Numbered from the stretch's first letter, positions 25,600-37,748 are shown. The stretch: DNA of 64,000 bases from Sarcocystis neurona (GCA_000727475.1 KL647318.1:594032-658031); one strand, 5' to 3'. Notes: generated by a model from the letters alone, not told the origin. Made by a program: numbers and translations.

Positions 25600-28500
25600 A
25601 TTGATACGTGCAGGTGATGAGTCGCCCACTTGACGATGTAGAAAGTTCCGTCGGCCTTCTCTCCGTACTCACCTGCGTTTCACGCATGGGCGAGGATCTA
25701 CACCGTTCCCACTAAATCGAACATACACATATGTAACGTGAAGTCCTTCCGCTGTATGCACACATGGAGAGGTGTGTATCTTCAGACACGTGTATGCGTC
25801 ATTGTGTGTGGGTATGTATGTGGGGTGGATAGGTATGCATTTTCGGAGACGTGTATGTATCCTTGTATGTAGGTGTGTATATGCGGTGTCTGGGCAAGTA
25901 GATCTCTTGCGCAGCCCTTTTGAGAACGAGTGTGTGAAAGTGGGAGGCCCGTCTATGGCCAGCCTGCTTCGAAGCTAGGTCGGATCGGTGAACTCTCTAC
26001 CTTTCGTGGACAGGTTGAAAAGTCAATGATGCAGCAGTACCGACGAAGAGTGCGGTCTTTTTCTGTGGCGGGAGTTAGCAACTACGAAGGGCCGCTGCCT
26101 GCGAATAATGCTTTCTTTTCGTGGCATGCAAGCATTGAGAATTGAAAGCATCGGGGGATGTTAGGCCCGTGAAGCTGGCGAACGGAGAAAGATGAGATTG
26201 ACGCGAGCATCGTGAAAGATGGAGGCGCGATTTGGGGTGTCCCGCAGACGTTTCAGGCGTCACTTTTTAGCAGGAGACTGGTTAGGGATTGACAGCAGGA
26301 CTTCGCACACATGTGAGCGTGACTGTACGCCTGCGGGAAACGGGATGGTTCAGTGGAGACTGATGGTTAAACCAGACGGGGAATAAACGTGTTCGAAGGG
26401 AAGCCGTGATATTTTCAGCGGGAGCTGTTTAGGTTGATCTTGATACTTGTTGAAGCGCAAGGTAAAACACTCCACCGCGGGACGACTGCAAGAGATGTGC
26501 GGGGAGTTGTAGAAACGCCGGAAAAGTGGTGCCTTGTGTTGGCCGCGGGTGCGAGTTACTGCGCGTGCACGTCTGGCTGCCGTACACATCTGTTCCCCCT
26601 TGCGCAGGTGTGCCCAGCTTTGTACGTAGATATTTTGACTTGGAGCTTCCTCTCAACGCACAACACCGCAACGCTCTGCGTCTAAAGAGTATGAAACACA
26701 GTTTGTTCGGCGTCAGAATCCGGTGGATCACTGGTAGGGGTGGAAAATGGCATGTATCCAGTGACGACGGATGGCAAAAGCGCTTGTGTGGGTAGGTGTA
26801 CATCTCTCACTGCGACCTTGTGTGCGCAGCTTTGCGCGTAATGTCTCTGTCATACGCCGTGGAGTGCTTCCGGTTTTCCTGCTCTCTTGGGAAGCTTGTT
26901 GACACATGCTGTGAAGTAGGACGAAACGGTGTGAGCTGACAATAAGCCTGGATGTCTACGCCGCACGTGGCCTCGTTGTAGGCTACGAGCTGTGTCACGT
27001 TGTGTTGAAAGCAGGAATACACTGCAACTAAGAGGAAATCACCGCAGAAGTTGTTCGCTGAACATAGGTGCATGCGATTGTTTATCAGCACACCTCGCAT
27101 CCGTGGCGCGGTCGTTGCACTAGATGTACTCTCTCTCTTCATCCAGTTGAACATCAAAATTCGGTACCGTTGGAAGGTGTGCATGTACGGAGAGGAAGAA
27201 TATCACAGTCCCAATGTGCTGTCGTGAGGAAAAAAGATTTATATCTAGATTCACCCGTTTAGAGGATTGTCTGCGTAAACAGTCACACCCGCATGTGGGT
27301 GTAGCCCTTGTAGCTATACCAGTAGGCGTACACACACTCACTCACAAGCTTTACCGCATCAGGGGACCTCCTGGGAACAGCTACAAAGAACGATCTGGCT
27401 TCTAAAAAAACGTATTCTTTTTGGTGTGCGGCCTCACTGTGGGGGCCAGCTCCTGTATGAGAACAACGAAAGAATTCCTTTTTCCCTGTTCTTCTCTTGC
27501 GAAGATATTCTTACCATATCCTAAGAGCGGAGGCAGAGGTTTACCTCACTGAAGCCACAGGCCGGGGAACCGTCTTACAACGTACACCTTGACGCTACAT
27601 CGTGACAGCAGCCGCTGCTAGCTACTGCATCGGTAAGCCTCGTGCTGTTGGTGCAAATAGATTTGTTGAGGTGCGGACAAAAATTACCTGGGTGGTGAAA
27701 ACATCGAGTACACAGGAGGAGTGTGCTTGAGAACTGAAACGTGCATATGCATACATACGTACATGTAAACACTCATGTTCACATTGAAATGGTTGACGTA
27801 TGCTCGTGTCTGCAGATCTGTTGCTTCTATCGGAGCGTAACAGTGTTCTGCAACAAGGAGACGCAGCGTCTACACAGCGCTCTCACCTCCTAGAGGCTTC
27901 CTGTGTACAACTAACTTGCTGAGAATCTTGGATCTTTCCAGTGCGTTCTGAGCGACGCAGCTTCTTGAAGAAGTGTTGTCGATGGTTGCTTGGGCATACG
28001 CGAGCCGGATGCACGTTTGATTCAATCGTGAACTGCGCTGATATACCTACCATGCAGAGATTTGACCTCACGCATACTAGGAGGGACTGGAGCCTTTGCT
28101 GGCGAACGAGGCGTTGCAAACTAGGTTGTGAGTTTAACTGCGACCGTGCATCCCAGCAGCTTTTTGCAGCTGCTTGACTCGTTAGATTGAAGGGAGCTGC
28201 TTGACGAAGACACCAGCATGCGCCCCTCGAATGCACGTACATCTCATCTGGAAGCTTCCTATTTTTCAACATGGGAAATGCTGCGGGAAAGTCTTCTGAG
28301 AGCTCAGTAGCTTATTACTGTGGCACAGCTCTGCAGTTGCACACGCGCTCATACACGTGCAGATTTCTGCCGTAGAAGCATAGTTTTTCTCGTGAGGTAC
28401 CTGGTTCCTGCGTTGTTCCGTCCCACATATACAAGTCTTTCGCAGTTTTTTTTTGCGAACTGGAAACCAGGAAGGAATCTCGTACCAAACTTTGCAACAA

Positions 28501-31200
28501 TGCTACCTGGGCATACGACTGCTACCGCCTGTGTGATTTCTTGTTCTCTCTACTACGCCTGAGCGCGCATGCTTGACTCGCAGAAAGCGTTACGCCGTAC
28601 ACAACAGCTGGAGGCCACGGTAGCGCATATGAACATCTGGTGAGACGCACGCTTGTGCGGGCGTCTACATATGTACGATTCTCATTTTGACTTCATCTTG
28701 GTATACTAATGAACGCGTGCGCCGGTACACCTGCACACCGGTATGTAAAATGAGGTTGCAGTAATACGCTTCTGCACGCCTTTGCGGCACACGTCTACGC
28801 AGCGAGATGGTGTTTACGCACAGAGGAGCGCATGAGTGACGATCTCGCTTTGTGGTATGTACTCTCTGCGCAGAGGGACACATACAAGGTGCACATGAAA
28901 AACAGCTGTGTACCGATATCTCTATGTACCTATGTAGGTCAATGATGGTTAGGTACATAGTCTGTTCGCTGCTGGTTTAATACGGGTACGGCAGACGGAA
29001 ATGCACTCTAGAATTTCGCGTCTAGAGTATACTAGTAAGTACTGATCTGGTTAATCCATGTGCATAAAGTTTAAATCAATCGCGGCTTGTGAGTTGTGTG
29101 TGACCTTTGTATCGTTAGCTTAAGACCGTCTAAGATAGTGAATCCTCATGTTTGACCGGAGTCAAGAAGTTTATCTATACACCTTATACTGGGTCTTTAT
29201 ATATGAAGTATTGTAGGATGTCGGGGTTGACGGGTTTAGCGTGTGTCACCGGAATTTCAAGAGAACTGTCGCGGCAGCCCGAACAGCTAACACTTGTCGG
29301 TCTGCTTAGTGGATGTTAGAAAAAGCTGCTCCACATAGTAGTGCACTAAGTCCTGAACTTCAACAACTACAACGTAAAGAGGCAAACGTTCACTTACAAA
29401 TATCCATCTGCGAGTATTTCTGGGCAAACTACCAGATAAGCGTAAACGTGCCGTATGTTCTTGATGTGTACGTAGCTGTCGTGTAGACATGTGGCTTCCA
29501 TAATAGAGGCACTTCGACACCGGCCTACAATTTGGTGAATGTTCTTCTGTAGGTGTTTATGCGTTAACATTTCCAAATAGCTCCGTCCGTGAAGAGCTTC
29601 TCCGGGATTCTATTCTCTGTATGCAAGCAGTGGTAAACCCGATGTATTTTTTGTTGTCTCCGTGCGCCGTTCTTGTCTTGCTGGCTACACGGCCTGGGTC
29701 TCGTATCACTGCCGTTGCATGCTGCTTGCGTCCACAGCAGCTGTTCTTCCCTCGAACATTTCCACGTTCCACGAGTAGTTGCTTCGTTTCATTGTTTTCT
29801 TTGTTATCACACACTTCTGAGGAAGTAAGCCACAACTGGGTGACGATGAAGTGCGAGGTCGTTTTCCCTTTCATTTCGCTGCAAGGCCACACGCCACGTG
29901 CAATAAAGAACGACTTATTCCTTGTAGTCGTAGTCTTCCTGTATATTTCGTTCCTTCTCTCTTCGTCTTCCTCTCTTTCGGTCCAAATGGAATGCACACG
30001 TTTTTGCGTCGAAGGATGCGGGTTTTCGCTGTTGATAAGTCGCACACATGGTTGAGCAGAAGTGAGTTGTCGCCTTCGTATCAGCGTGTTACGTTCTTCC
30101 ACTCCTTCGCACTTCCTGTTGAAAAGTGTCCTCTCCACCAGACAAGTAATCCACGTAGGTCTGCAGTGGAAAGAAGCACTGTCCCTTCCCACGGGTGCAA
30201 TGGCTATTCGTGAAGCCACGCTGCCGGCTAAGGTCGCTGTTTTTCCCTACCATTTCAATTTTAGAAAACAGATAGTTCACTTGGCTGTGCGGTTTTCTTT
30301 CCCCTCCAGAGTGTTCCCCCAAAACACGGTGAACAACGTGGACGTCCTGCTCCGTGTTCTTCTCAACATATGTAACTCACCCGCACGGGGGGAATCGACC
30401 AGCGTCCCGTTTTATCTTCCTTCACGCAGATCCCTCATCTACTGAGTCTCCGTGGAAGTCCCGACGAGTTTGGTTTCCGGTCTTTTTTTCTGCTTCTGCT
30501 GCCGCTGGTCGCTGTGGTGCCGCTCGCGGACTTGTGCGACTCATAGATGACTTCTGCGTCGAATGAAGTGTCTATGAAGCGCCTGCAGTCTCCTTGTGGT
30601 AATTCCACTGCACACGCCTTCATATGCTTGCATAGAATAATCAGTTCACGTCCTTGCAAAGCAACGCCTTTCCTGCGAATAGATTCCCTATTTCTGTTTT
30701 ATCGTCTGCACCGATGCTTCCCGGCCACCAGCAGTTTTTCCTCTTCTGCACTCCACTTGTGTGCCTCCAGCACACAGCAGACGCACTCCGCTTGTTCCCC
30801 CGTGTCACCCCGCGTCTTTCGCTTATTAAAACTACGGCACTTAGTATTGTTCCCGGTCTTTTGCCTTCCCTTCCGTGTCCTTCGTACGACAGCCCGCACG
30901 GGCGGCCACCGCAGGGGCAACCGCTGTGCTGCAGGCGCGCGTGCGGTTCCTGCGGCAGAGATTCAACACGCGTCTTCCTTTTGGCATTTTCTGCTTCCTC
31001 CTCTATGTAGCCAATGTGTAGGATAGATTGGTGGACAGGTAATCACACACACAATTAGACAAATAGTCAGAGAGGTCTGTGCAAAAACTCAGGCCCCAGG
31101 AACGGGTCGTCGTCTCGCTGCTGCGCTCTCCGCTGCCTTTTTCTGCAGTGGGCTGTATCTCTAGGGCTTGCGTGGGATATCTCTTGACCCGGTGTTCACG
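25600..31200. other. Long stretch with no convincing gene
   Basis: Only short or antisense-overlapping frames occur. One exon-like piece at about 27946-28129 has a fair acceptor (gatctttccag) and a GTGAGT donor. The plus strand from about 29.6 kb becomes C/T-rich, which makes long purine-rich frames on the minus strand (such as 29557-30219) and T-rich frames on the plus strand. I read both as composition effects. A short frame at 28271 starting MGNAAGKSS is noted in the findings. Confidence 0.45.
27946..28129 (+). CDS. Possible exon, basic Cys-rich peptide
   Basis: It is bracketed by an acceptor (cttggatctttccag) and a GTGAGT donor. The frame encodes about 61 basic residues with several Cys (for example RRSFLKKCCRWLLGHTRAGC). 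A partner exon was not found, except for a possible tiny terminal exon after the CAG near 28169. Product unknown. Confidence 0.27.
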
Positions 31201-31219
31201 TTCTTCTGCGAGTGCTTAG

Positions 31220-31564
31220 CCTAGCCGCGTCGCCACGTAGAGATTCCGCCGCAACTTCCTGACGGTCTGCTTTTCCCGTCCTCTCCATTCTTTTGTTCTT
31301 CTTCCTCTGTTTGTCACCCCTCACCCGTCGTATCATCACCTACGTTCTCCTCGTATTCCTCTACACGTAGTTTGTCTCCCCTTCATCCTGTGTGATTGTC
31401 TACTTCGCTTCTGTCGCTTTCCGTTGGCACTGACTTCTAGTCTTATGAACAGACGCCTTTCTTCTAGCGGCGACTCGCTAGGCGTAGAAACTCATCCTCG
31501 TGCCTTCCGGCGGAATTCTCCTCTTTAGGCGTTCCGCCCCTTTTGCTTCCTGTGTACCCTCTGC
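31220..31564 (+). promoter_or_regulatory. Pyrimidine-rich leader of the 1809-codon ORF
   Basis: About 345 bases strongly biased to C and T on the coding strand (tcttctt, ctcctc and ttccgtc words) lead directly into the ATG at 31565. A very similar C/T-rich tract precedes the ATG at 52346. I infer a 5' untranslated or promoter region; no defined motif was identified. Confidence 0.35.
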
Positions 31565-34500
31565 ATGGCTTCCTGCAGACGACGACGCTGCTGCAAACGC
31601 GCCTTCTTCATTCTCCTGTTAGAGCCGCTTCTTTTCCTTCTGCTGCTTTTTTCTCTCTCGCCGTCCCCCCCCCTTCACGCCGCACGGGGCCTCCCATTGC
31701 GTGCGCCTCTCTGCACCGTCGCAGCAGCTCTGTTGGCTGCAGTAGTAGCAGTCGCGATAGAAGGCAAGAAGCCCCCCACGACTACTTCTTCTTTCGGTTC
31801 CTTTTGTCTCTCCTTCAAAAAGTCTCCTTTGTGTTTCCCTGCTGTTGCTCCACCGCCTGCCGTGGCGCCCCCTGCTTCTGCTGTAAGTTTCTCTGCATCT
31901 CGGACGTCCTCGGGTATCGGTGTTCGCATTGGCTGCGCTCCACCGACTTGCTGTTCTTTGCGCTCGTCTTCCCCTGCGCGACGGGGTTTTCCTCTCCTTC
32001 GTCTTTCTTCGATCGCACCTTTACGTCAGCGTCACGGCCTGCACACCGGGACTCGTGGATTTGACCTGACACGACTGCTTCAGCGTTCGGGTGCACACAC
32101 CTCTGCCTCTCCACTTTCTTTTCTGTCTCCGCGTGCCTCTCCATCTGCTGCGTCTTTTCCCTTGACGGCTCTGTTACGCGAATCCGCTGCCCCTTTGATC
32201 CTCCCTGCTGCTGCTGCTGCGGCCGCGGCTGCTGCCTCTGCTGCTGCCTGTACGCCTGGGGTCCCTCCTGCTGCGGCGGCGGCTGCTGCGTCTGCTGCTG
32301 TTCCTGCTGCTGCCGTGGCTCCTCGGGCGTCTGCGGCCTGTTCTGCCGCTGTTGCTGTTGCGTCTTCTGCGCCGTCCTCGTCCTCCTCCTCCGGATGGAA
32401 CACGTGTCCGGCCTGGCTGCAAGGCGTGTGGCAGGTGCGTATTAGCTGCTTCTCACAGGAGTGTGCAGAGGAGACAAACGAAGCAGAAGAACTAAAGATT
32501 AAAAAAGAAGGACAGAGGTGGAGTTGGCCGCCTTCCAGTTTTATCAGTGCTGAGGGAGAGGTCAAAACTTCTCGCCTTTCCTGTGTGCCTCTTCTGACAG
32601 GAGGTCGAGACGGAAAAACAGTCGAAGAAAGTGCCTGTTTTCTTCCTGTGAATAGCGAAAAAAAGATAAGGAATTCTCTCCCGGCCTCTCTGCCCCCTGA
32701 TGCGTCTGTGTGTGCCCTTGATTCGTGTGAAGATTTGCCAGTCCTGCTGCGGGCCTTCCGCAGTACCAACAGCTGCGCCGGCAGCAGTGGTGCCCACAAT
32801 TCCAGTAGCGTAGGTCGACCACTCGCCAGTTGCAGCAGCAGCGGTGCTTGCCGGAGCAGCAAGAGCAGTTATCTCACAAGCAGCAGCCGAAGCGGTGACA
32901 GTAGCAGTGGAAAGGCCTTCAGCAAGAGCGAGGGTATTCGCAGCAGTGGAAGTGCAAGTTTTTTCGGCGGCAGCGCCGCTTCAAGGGGCCCTTCCTCCTC
33001 CAGCGGCAGCAGCAGCAGCACCCAACGCAACAGCAGCGCAGACGTGCTGACTAGCGACAACGACAGCAGATGCAAAGCCTCCTTTTACAGAAGCAGAGGC
33101 ACCTGCCGCGACCCTTCGGCGCCTGGTGAAACGAGAGTTTGTTCGAAGGTTAGTCACAGCAGTGGCCGCGAGTCCAGGCGGCCGCGGCATGCCGTTGCTG
33201 CTCAGCATTTACTGACGCCGTTGCAGCGGCGCAGCCTCGCGTTGTTGCAGGAGGTCGTCGGATTCTACGACGTATGTCTCGAACCTGCTGGTGTTTTACG
33301 TTTTGAGCTGCCGGCGCATCATCACGCCAGCGGGCGCGTTGCAGGAGCAAACGCAGCAGCAGCTCCTGCAGAGGGCACTGCTCCTGCTGCTGCAGCTGCT
33401 GCGACCCCTTCCCTGCAAAGAAACAGGGGGACAGATTCTGCTGGCAACTGTGCGCAAGCCGGCCGCGCCGAAGCAGCGCGGTCGCGTCGGCCGCAGGAGC
33501 CTCTGAAAAGGCAGCAGCAGCTGGAAGCGCGGCAACATGGAAAGCAATGGCAGGACGACACGCAGGAACAGGAGACGCGCCGGGCAGCGCACATGCAGGC
33601 GGTCGGCCAGCAGCAGCCCCAGCAGGCACCGCACCAGCGACCCGAGGAGCAACGCGAGCAGCACCTGCAGCAGCCGCAAGCCTCATGCCTACTGCAGCAG
33701 CGTGGCGAGACGCTGCGGGACTTCCCTCCGCCGCGCGACGAGCAGCAGCAACCTCTACAGCAACCGAAGAGCGACTCGTGCGAACGGTCTCAGCAGCAGC
33801 AGCCTGCACAGCAGCTACAGCGGCGTGCACTACGCCAGACCTGCCGGTCCGTCCACACGTCGCAGCAATCGCAGCCGGGGCGGGCTTCTGTTCAGCAACC
33901 TGAAGGGCCAAGTATAGGCAAGCAGGGCACGTCAAGTGGTGAAGCGAGTGTGGGGATTTATTCAGGGGAAGAACTGCAGGGGTCTGTTACGCCGCTGCTG
34001 CTGCAGCACCCGCTGCCGCTGTGTGAGGGGTGTTGCAGGCAGAACAAACTGCAGAACTGCAAAGAGAAGAGAGACGAAGAGGGAGGAGAAGCATGCATCC
34101 CGCTTTCTTGGTCATTCACGCCTGCTTCCCGCAGACTGGTGCTACTGTTTTGGCTACCTGCATGCACGCTGATGCTGCGGCTGTCCTGTGAGCTGCGTCG
34201 GGGCGGCCCTGCCACTTGCGTCTACGAAGAAGGTCCTCTGTGTTTGCCTGCCGCCCCGCTTCCTATATATGTGCGTAATAAACTAGCTCTTGCTTCTTCC
34301 GCTTCTGCTTCTGCTCCGACTGCTGCTGGAGCTGTGGCTGCCACTTCTGCTGCTGCGTACTGGGAAGAGGGTGCCGCAGCAGGGACACAAGCGTCTCGTT
34401 TTCAGGACAACGCCGAAATCAGGTGGAACGTTACTGCTGTCTGTCACGCTGAATCTTGTGTGGATCGCTGGGAAGAAAGAGCCCTGCCGTGCGGGAGCCC

Positions 34501-36994
34501 GGTGCAGCAGCAAGCAGCTAGCGAAACGGCGACAGGGCCTGCTTCAGCCAGCACGGCTGCAGCAGGGAGAATGAAGTACTGGCGCCGAATCGCAAGTGGA
34601 GTCTGGGGCCGTGGCTTTCTCTACGCATGTGTTCCTGAGTTTACTGACAGCTGTGACAGCATGCAGAGAAGCCGCCCGCTGCATAGGGCTCGGCAAGGGC
34701 CGCCGGAAAAGGAGCAAGGAGCGCACCTGCAGCGCAAGCAACAGGAGCAGCAAAGGCGAAGCCCTCAGCAGCAGACCGAGTATTGGCGGAGACAAAGCCC
34801 TCATGGACGATCAGCACGCCAAGCAGAGGAGGTAAAGGATGACGCGCAGGAAGGAGTTGGGCAGGAGGGGCACATGTGTGAGCTGCTGTTTCAGCCGCAC
34901 TGGGGACAACCGCAGGTGCGATCGAAGAGGATTTTATTGCCGGAGCAGGCGCAAATGTATGCAGCGTCTACGCGCGTCGAAAGGAGCGGAGGTATGGCTC
35001 TGCTTGGTGAGGTGTCCGTCCACCTGAAACGACCGCGTCTGAGCACAGCAACTACCAAACCAACGTCACCAACACTGCGGCCTCAGCAAGGATTTCTCGT
35101 GCTAAGGACGGGACAGGAGCGACACGCGTTTCTTCAAGAGCTGCGGGCGCTGCAGGAGGTACAGTTGCAGTACCTACGGCAGTTTTTCTTTCCTCGTGCT
35201 GCCCAAGTCGTGTCGAGGATGGAGATGCAGCAACAACGCGAACAGCAGCACGAATCACAGCAGGAGCAACCGCCGCCGAGGCAACTGGAGGACAAACAGC
35301 AGCGACACGGCCAACCACAGCTACAGTCTGAGCAACAAAGCTTGCTAGAGGCCCAGCCGCTAGAGCAGCAGCAGCAGCAAGGGCAGCAGCAGGAAGGGCA
35401 CACGAAGCAGCAGCAGCAAGAAGGCCAGCAGGGTCAAGACACGCAGCAGCAACAGCACGAAGTGGAGCGTCCAGAACAGCAGGGTCCGACGAACGCACAA
35501 TACACGCGGAAGGGGCAGCAACAAAAACATGGGGATCACAAGAAGGAGCATGATCCACCTGTGTGCAAGCGACGGCAGCAGCCCCTCTGGGCAGAAGGGC
35601 ACTGTAGTCTTTTTCAAGAACGGGCTTCCGAAGTTTTCAAGGATATCTTACGTTCTGTGAAGCTGCTGTTCGCGGAAAGAGAAAGAGGGTGGTATGGGGC
35701 GGGAGGGTTGCTGACTCGACAGCGGAGACGCAGCAGAATACGGGAGAGGCCAGAGGCAGAAGTTAGTAGGAAGGGAAGCTTCGGCAGTTCAGCCGGTCGG
35801 AAAGGACGGCTTCTTGAAAGACGTATGTCGGTGGTTACCGTTGCAGTAAATGGGAAAGTTGTGGGGTGGACGTTGCCGCCGCCTCCGTTCCCTGTTGCCG
35901 CTCTTCGGCGCTTCCGAACTCCCGCTGCTGCTGGAGCAAGAAGCGCAGTGGACGCGCGCCTGCCTGCTCTGCTGAGCTGCGAAGAAGACGACGAAGCATC
36001 TGCAACAAGGGACGAGGAGGCAAAGGGGGGAAAAGCGGTAGCGAGCGAGAACGAAGAGGACTGTGCAGCAGCGGAAGAAGGAGAAAAGGAATTTTTGTCA
36101 GCAGCAGACGGAGGACGCGCTGCAGCACCAGAACAAACGAAGGGAGGAGCTGCTGCGGGACAGGCAGCTCTAGACAATTACGCGCTACTCGCAGGGGTAC
36201 AGGGAGAAGAAGAAGATGCAGCAACGGGTAAAAGAGAGGAGGGTGCAGCAGTAGATGGAGGTGAACACACCACGTCAACCGAGGGCATAAAACAAGTTCT
36301 GGCAGCACCGAAGAACACGCACACTGCAGCGGCATTGCCTGTGATGTGTCAGCAGTCTGATGAATCGAGCAGTCCGCTGCACGCGGGAAAGGAAACGCCC
36401 AACACGGCAAGCGGTGCAGCAGCAGTAGCAAACGGCCCCGAGGCGCGATGGAGACGGGAACCGGCAGCAAAACCATACGGAGCTGAAAGAGGAGTGAACC
36501 AGTTCCGTACAGCAGCAACAGCAGCACACGCGAGAGACGCAGGAACAGTGGACGCAGAACTACCAAATGCGGTACTAACAGGTGATAGCGAAAGACAGAG
36601 GCGCGAAGCGGCATGCGAAAGGAAGCAGATGGGTGCAGCAGCGAGTGGTAGTATGCTCCAGACAGAAACTACGGGCAAACGAGAAACCTGTGCTGTCGCA
36701 GGGGAAGGGAGAACAGGAGGGGCAGCAAGAGGTCCCAAGCGTCCATTAACCGCGGCAGTGCCGAGTGCGCAAAGTGCCGCACCAGGAACACAGAAAACAA
36801 CAACTGAGGAAGCGAGAGTGAAGAAGAAAGTGCAGCAGGACGTTGCCGCTGCTCTGCTGCACCCTGCAGTACAAAGAAGACTCGGTTGTCGTTCTTCTTG
36901 TGTCAAATGTGTGGTGTATGTACATCGCAGCCGTCTCGTCAATTTTGTCCTGCAGGAAACCCTGCCGCGAAATTGCTTAAAAGAAGGGCCGTAG
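31565..36994 (+). CDS. Giant low-complexity protein with hydrophobic leader, unknown function
   Basis: A single frame of 1809 codons from ATG to TAG has no intron. The N-terminus is basic (MASCRRRRCCKR) then hydrophobic (FFILLLEPLLFLLLLF, residues 14-30), a signal peptide or anchor. A second hydrophobic patch follows near 50-65, then a long Ser/Arg/Ala-rich region that could act as a plastid-type transit region (inference). Runs of Ala (about 215-270), Ser (about 390-490) and Gln (about 650-780 and 1220-1325) come from CAG/GCT-type triplets. Between them are ordinary-looking islands: WLQGVWQVRISC near 281; VVGFYDVCLEPAGVLRFELP near 562; LSWSFTPASRRLVLLFWLPA near 847; YWRRIASGVWGRGFLYACVP near 1004; FQERASEVFKDILRSVKLLF near 1349; MSVVTVAVNGKVVGWTLPPP near 1420. 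The C-terminal third also has an acidic Ala/Glu/Gly-rich stretch. The islands could be pieces of one beta-rich domain separated by repeats, but I do not recognise it. Antisense and shifted frames here are shadows. Confidence 0.85.
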   Translation: MASCRRRRCCKRAFFILLLEPLLFLLLLFSLSPSPPLHAARGLPLRAPLCTVAAALLAAVVAVAIEGKKPPTTTSSFGSFCLSFKKSPLCFPAVAPPPAVAPPASAVSFSASRTSSGIGVRIGCAPPTCCSLRSSSPARRGFPLLRLSSIAPLRQRHGLHTGTRGFDLTRLLQRSGAHTSASPLSFLSPRASPSAASFPLTALLRESAAPLILPAAAAAAAAAASAAACTPGVPPAAAAAAASAAVPAAAVAPRASAACSAAVAVASSAPSSSSSSGWNTCPAWLQGVWQVRISCFSQECAEETNEAEELKIKKEGQRWSWPPSSFISAEGEVKTSRLSCVPLLTGGRDGKTVEESACFLPVNSEKKIRNSLPASLPPDASVCALDSCEDLPVLLRAFRSTNSCAGSSGAHNSSSVGRPLASCSSSGACRSSKSSYLTSSSRSGDSSSGKAFSKSEGIRSSGSASFFGGSAASRGPSSSSGSSSSTQRNSSADVLTSDNDSRCKASFYRSRGTCRDPSAPGETRVCSKVSHSSGRESRRPRHAVAAQHLLTPLQRRSLALLQEVVGFYDVCLEPAGVLRFELPAHHHASGRVAGANAAAAPAEGTAPAAAAAATPSLQRNRGTDSAGNCAQAGRAEAARSRRPQEPLKRQQQLEARQHGKQWQDDTQEQETRRAAHMQAVGQQQPQQAPHQRPEEQREQHLQQPQASCLLQQRGETLRDFPPPRDEQQQPLQQPKSDSCERSQQQQPAQQLQRRALRQTCRSVHTSQQSQPGRASVQQPEGPSIGKQGTSSGEASVGIYSGEELQGSVTPLLLQHPLPLCEGCCRQNKLQNCKEKRDEEGGEACIPLSWSFTPASRRLVLLFWLPACTLMLRLSCELRRGGPATCVYEEGPLCLPAAPLPIYVRNKLALASSASASAPTAAGAVAATSAAAYWEEGAAAGTQASRFQDNAEIRWNVTAVCHAESCVDRWEERALPCGSPVQQQAASETATGPASASTAAAGRMKYWRRIASGVWGRGFLYACVPEFTDSCDSMQRSRPLHRARQGPPEKEQGAHLQRKQQEQQRRSPQQQTEYWRRQSPHGRSARQAEEVKDDAQEGVGQEGHMCELLFQPHWGQPQVRSKRILLPEQAQMYAASTRVERSGGMALLGEVSVHLKRPRLSTATTKPTSPTLRPQQGFLVLRTGQERHAFLQELRALQEVQLQYLRQFFFPRAAQVVSRMEMQQQREQQHESQQEQPPPRQLEDKQQRHGQPQLQSEQQSLLEAQPLEQQQQQGQQQEGHTKQQQQEGQQGQDTQQQQHEVERPEQQGPTNAQYTRKGQQQKHGDHKKEHDPPVCKRRQQPLWAEGHCSLFQERASEVFKDILRSVKLLFAERERGWYGAGGLLTRQRRRSRIRERPEAEVSRKGSFGSSAGRKGRLLERRMSVVTVAVNGKVVGWTLPPPPFPVAALRRFRTPAAAGARSAVDARLPALLSCEEDDEASATRDEEAKGGKAVASENEEDCAAAEEGEKEFLSAADGGRAAAPEQTKGGAAAGQAALDNYALLAGVQGEEEDAATGKREEGAAVDGGEHTTSTEGIKQVLAAPKNTHTAAALPVMCQQSDESSSPLHAGKETPNTASGAAAVANGPEARWRREPAAKPYGAERGVNQFRTAATAAHARDAGTVDAELPNAVLTGDSERQRREAACERKQMGAAASGSMLQTETTGKRETCAVAGEGRTGGAARGPKRPLTAAVPSAQSAAPGTQKTTTEEARVKKKVQQDVAAALLHPAVQRRLGCRSSCVKCVVYVHRSRLVNFVLQETLPRNCLKEGP

Positions 36995-37748
36995 TTGTCG
37001 TCCAAGTTCCAGTGCGTGCAGCCGGCACGGGTACTACAGGTGTCTGACTGTTCGCCAGTAGGCACCTGCGTGCGTGTGCGGATGTCTGCAACTATGTGTG
37101 GATGTATGTGGTAGGTCTGTGTGTGTTCTCGGTATGTTTTTATACACACATGTCTGCACCGTCTGTGTGTGCCTGTGTATGGATATTTATGCAGGCCTGT
37201 ATGGGCTGCATAGAGTTTGTCAGGGAGACGTGCAAAGTGCGTCTCTGTTGAATGTGAAGAGTTACGGGCACGGACCTCAGACTTGTGTGACACCCTCCAT
37301 GGATGCCTCTCAGCCGTGCACACGCCACACGTGTGCAGCCCCGCGGAGAAATCTACCGAGCCTCACACATTCATGTTTGTGTCTATTTACACACATTTAG
37401 GTATATCTTGTGGTGCCTATACCCACCTGCCCATATCAGTCTGTCTTGTGGATGCGTCTCGCTTTTCGTACGTCAGTAATCGACGCTACAGAGGGGGACA
37501 GACATAACTTTACGCAGGTCGTGTAAACATTCATGCACCCGTACAATGCAGTATTACAGTTTCCTTTCCGGACGCAAGTTAAAACGCCCGCATCCCTTTG
37601 ACATGAACAACGGATGAAGTTGCGAGCACAAGCGAAATGATTTACCTGTCTGCGGCCCGCACACGTGTACGTCTGCATGTCTGCAAGCAGATGTACATAT
37701 GTGCAGCTTGCTGGGTTGCTGCGGTGACTGCGGTAGATGTGTATACGT

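Noticed and set aside
29557..30219. A 220-codon minus-strand frame
   Set aside because: It is the complement of a C/T-rich non-coding tract, has no ATG at its start, and its Lys/Arg/Glu/Thr richness follows from purine bias.
32080..32862. A 260-codon minus-strand frame
   Set aside because: It is the antisense of the Ala/Ser triplet repeats in the 1809-codon ORF; repeats without stops open all frames.
35614..36614. Minus-strand frames of 187 and 259 codons
   Set aside because: They are antisense shadows of the acidic Ala/Glu-rich region of the same ORF, made of Leu/Pro/Ser low-complexity sequence.
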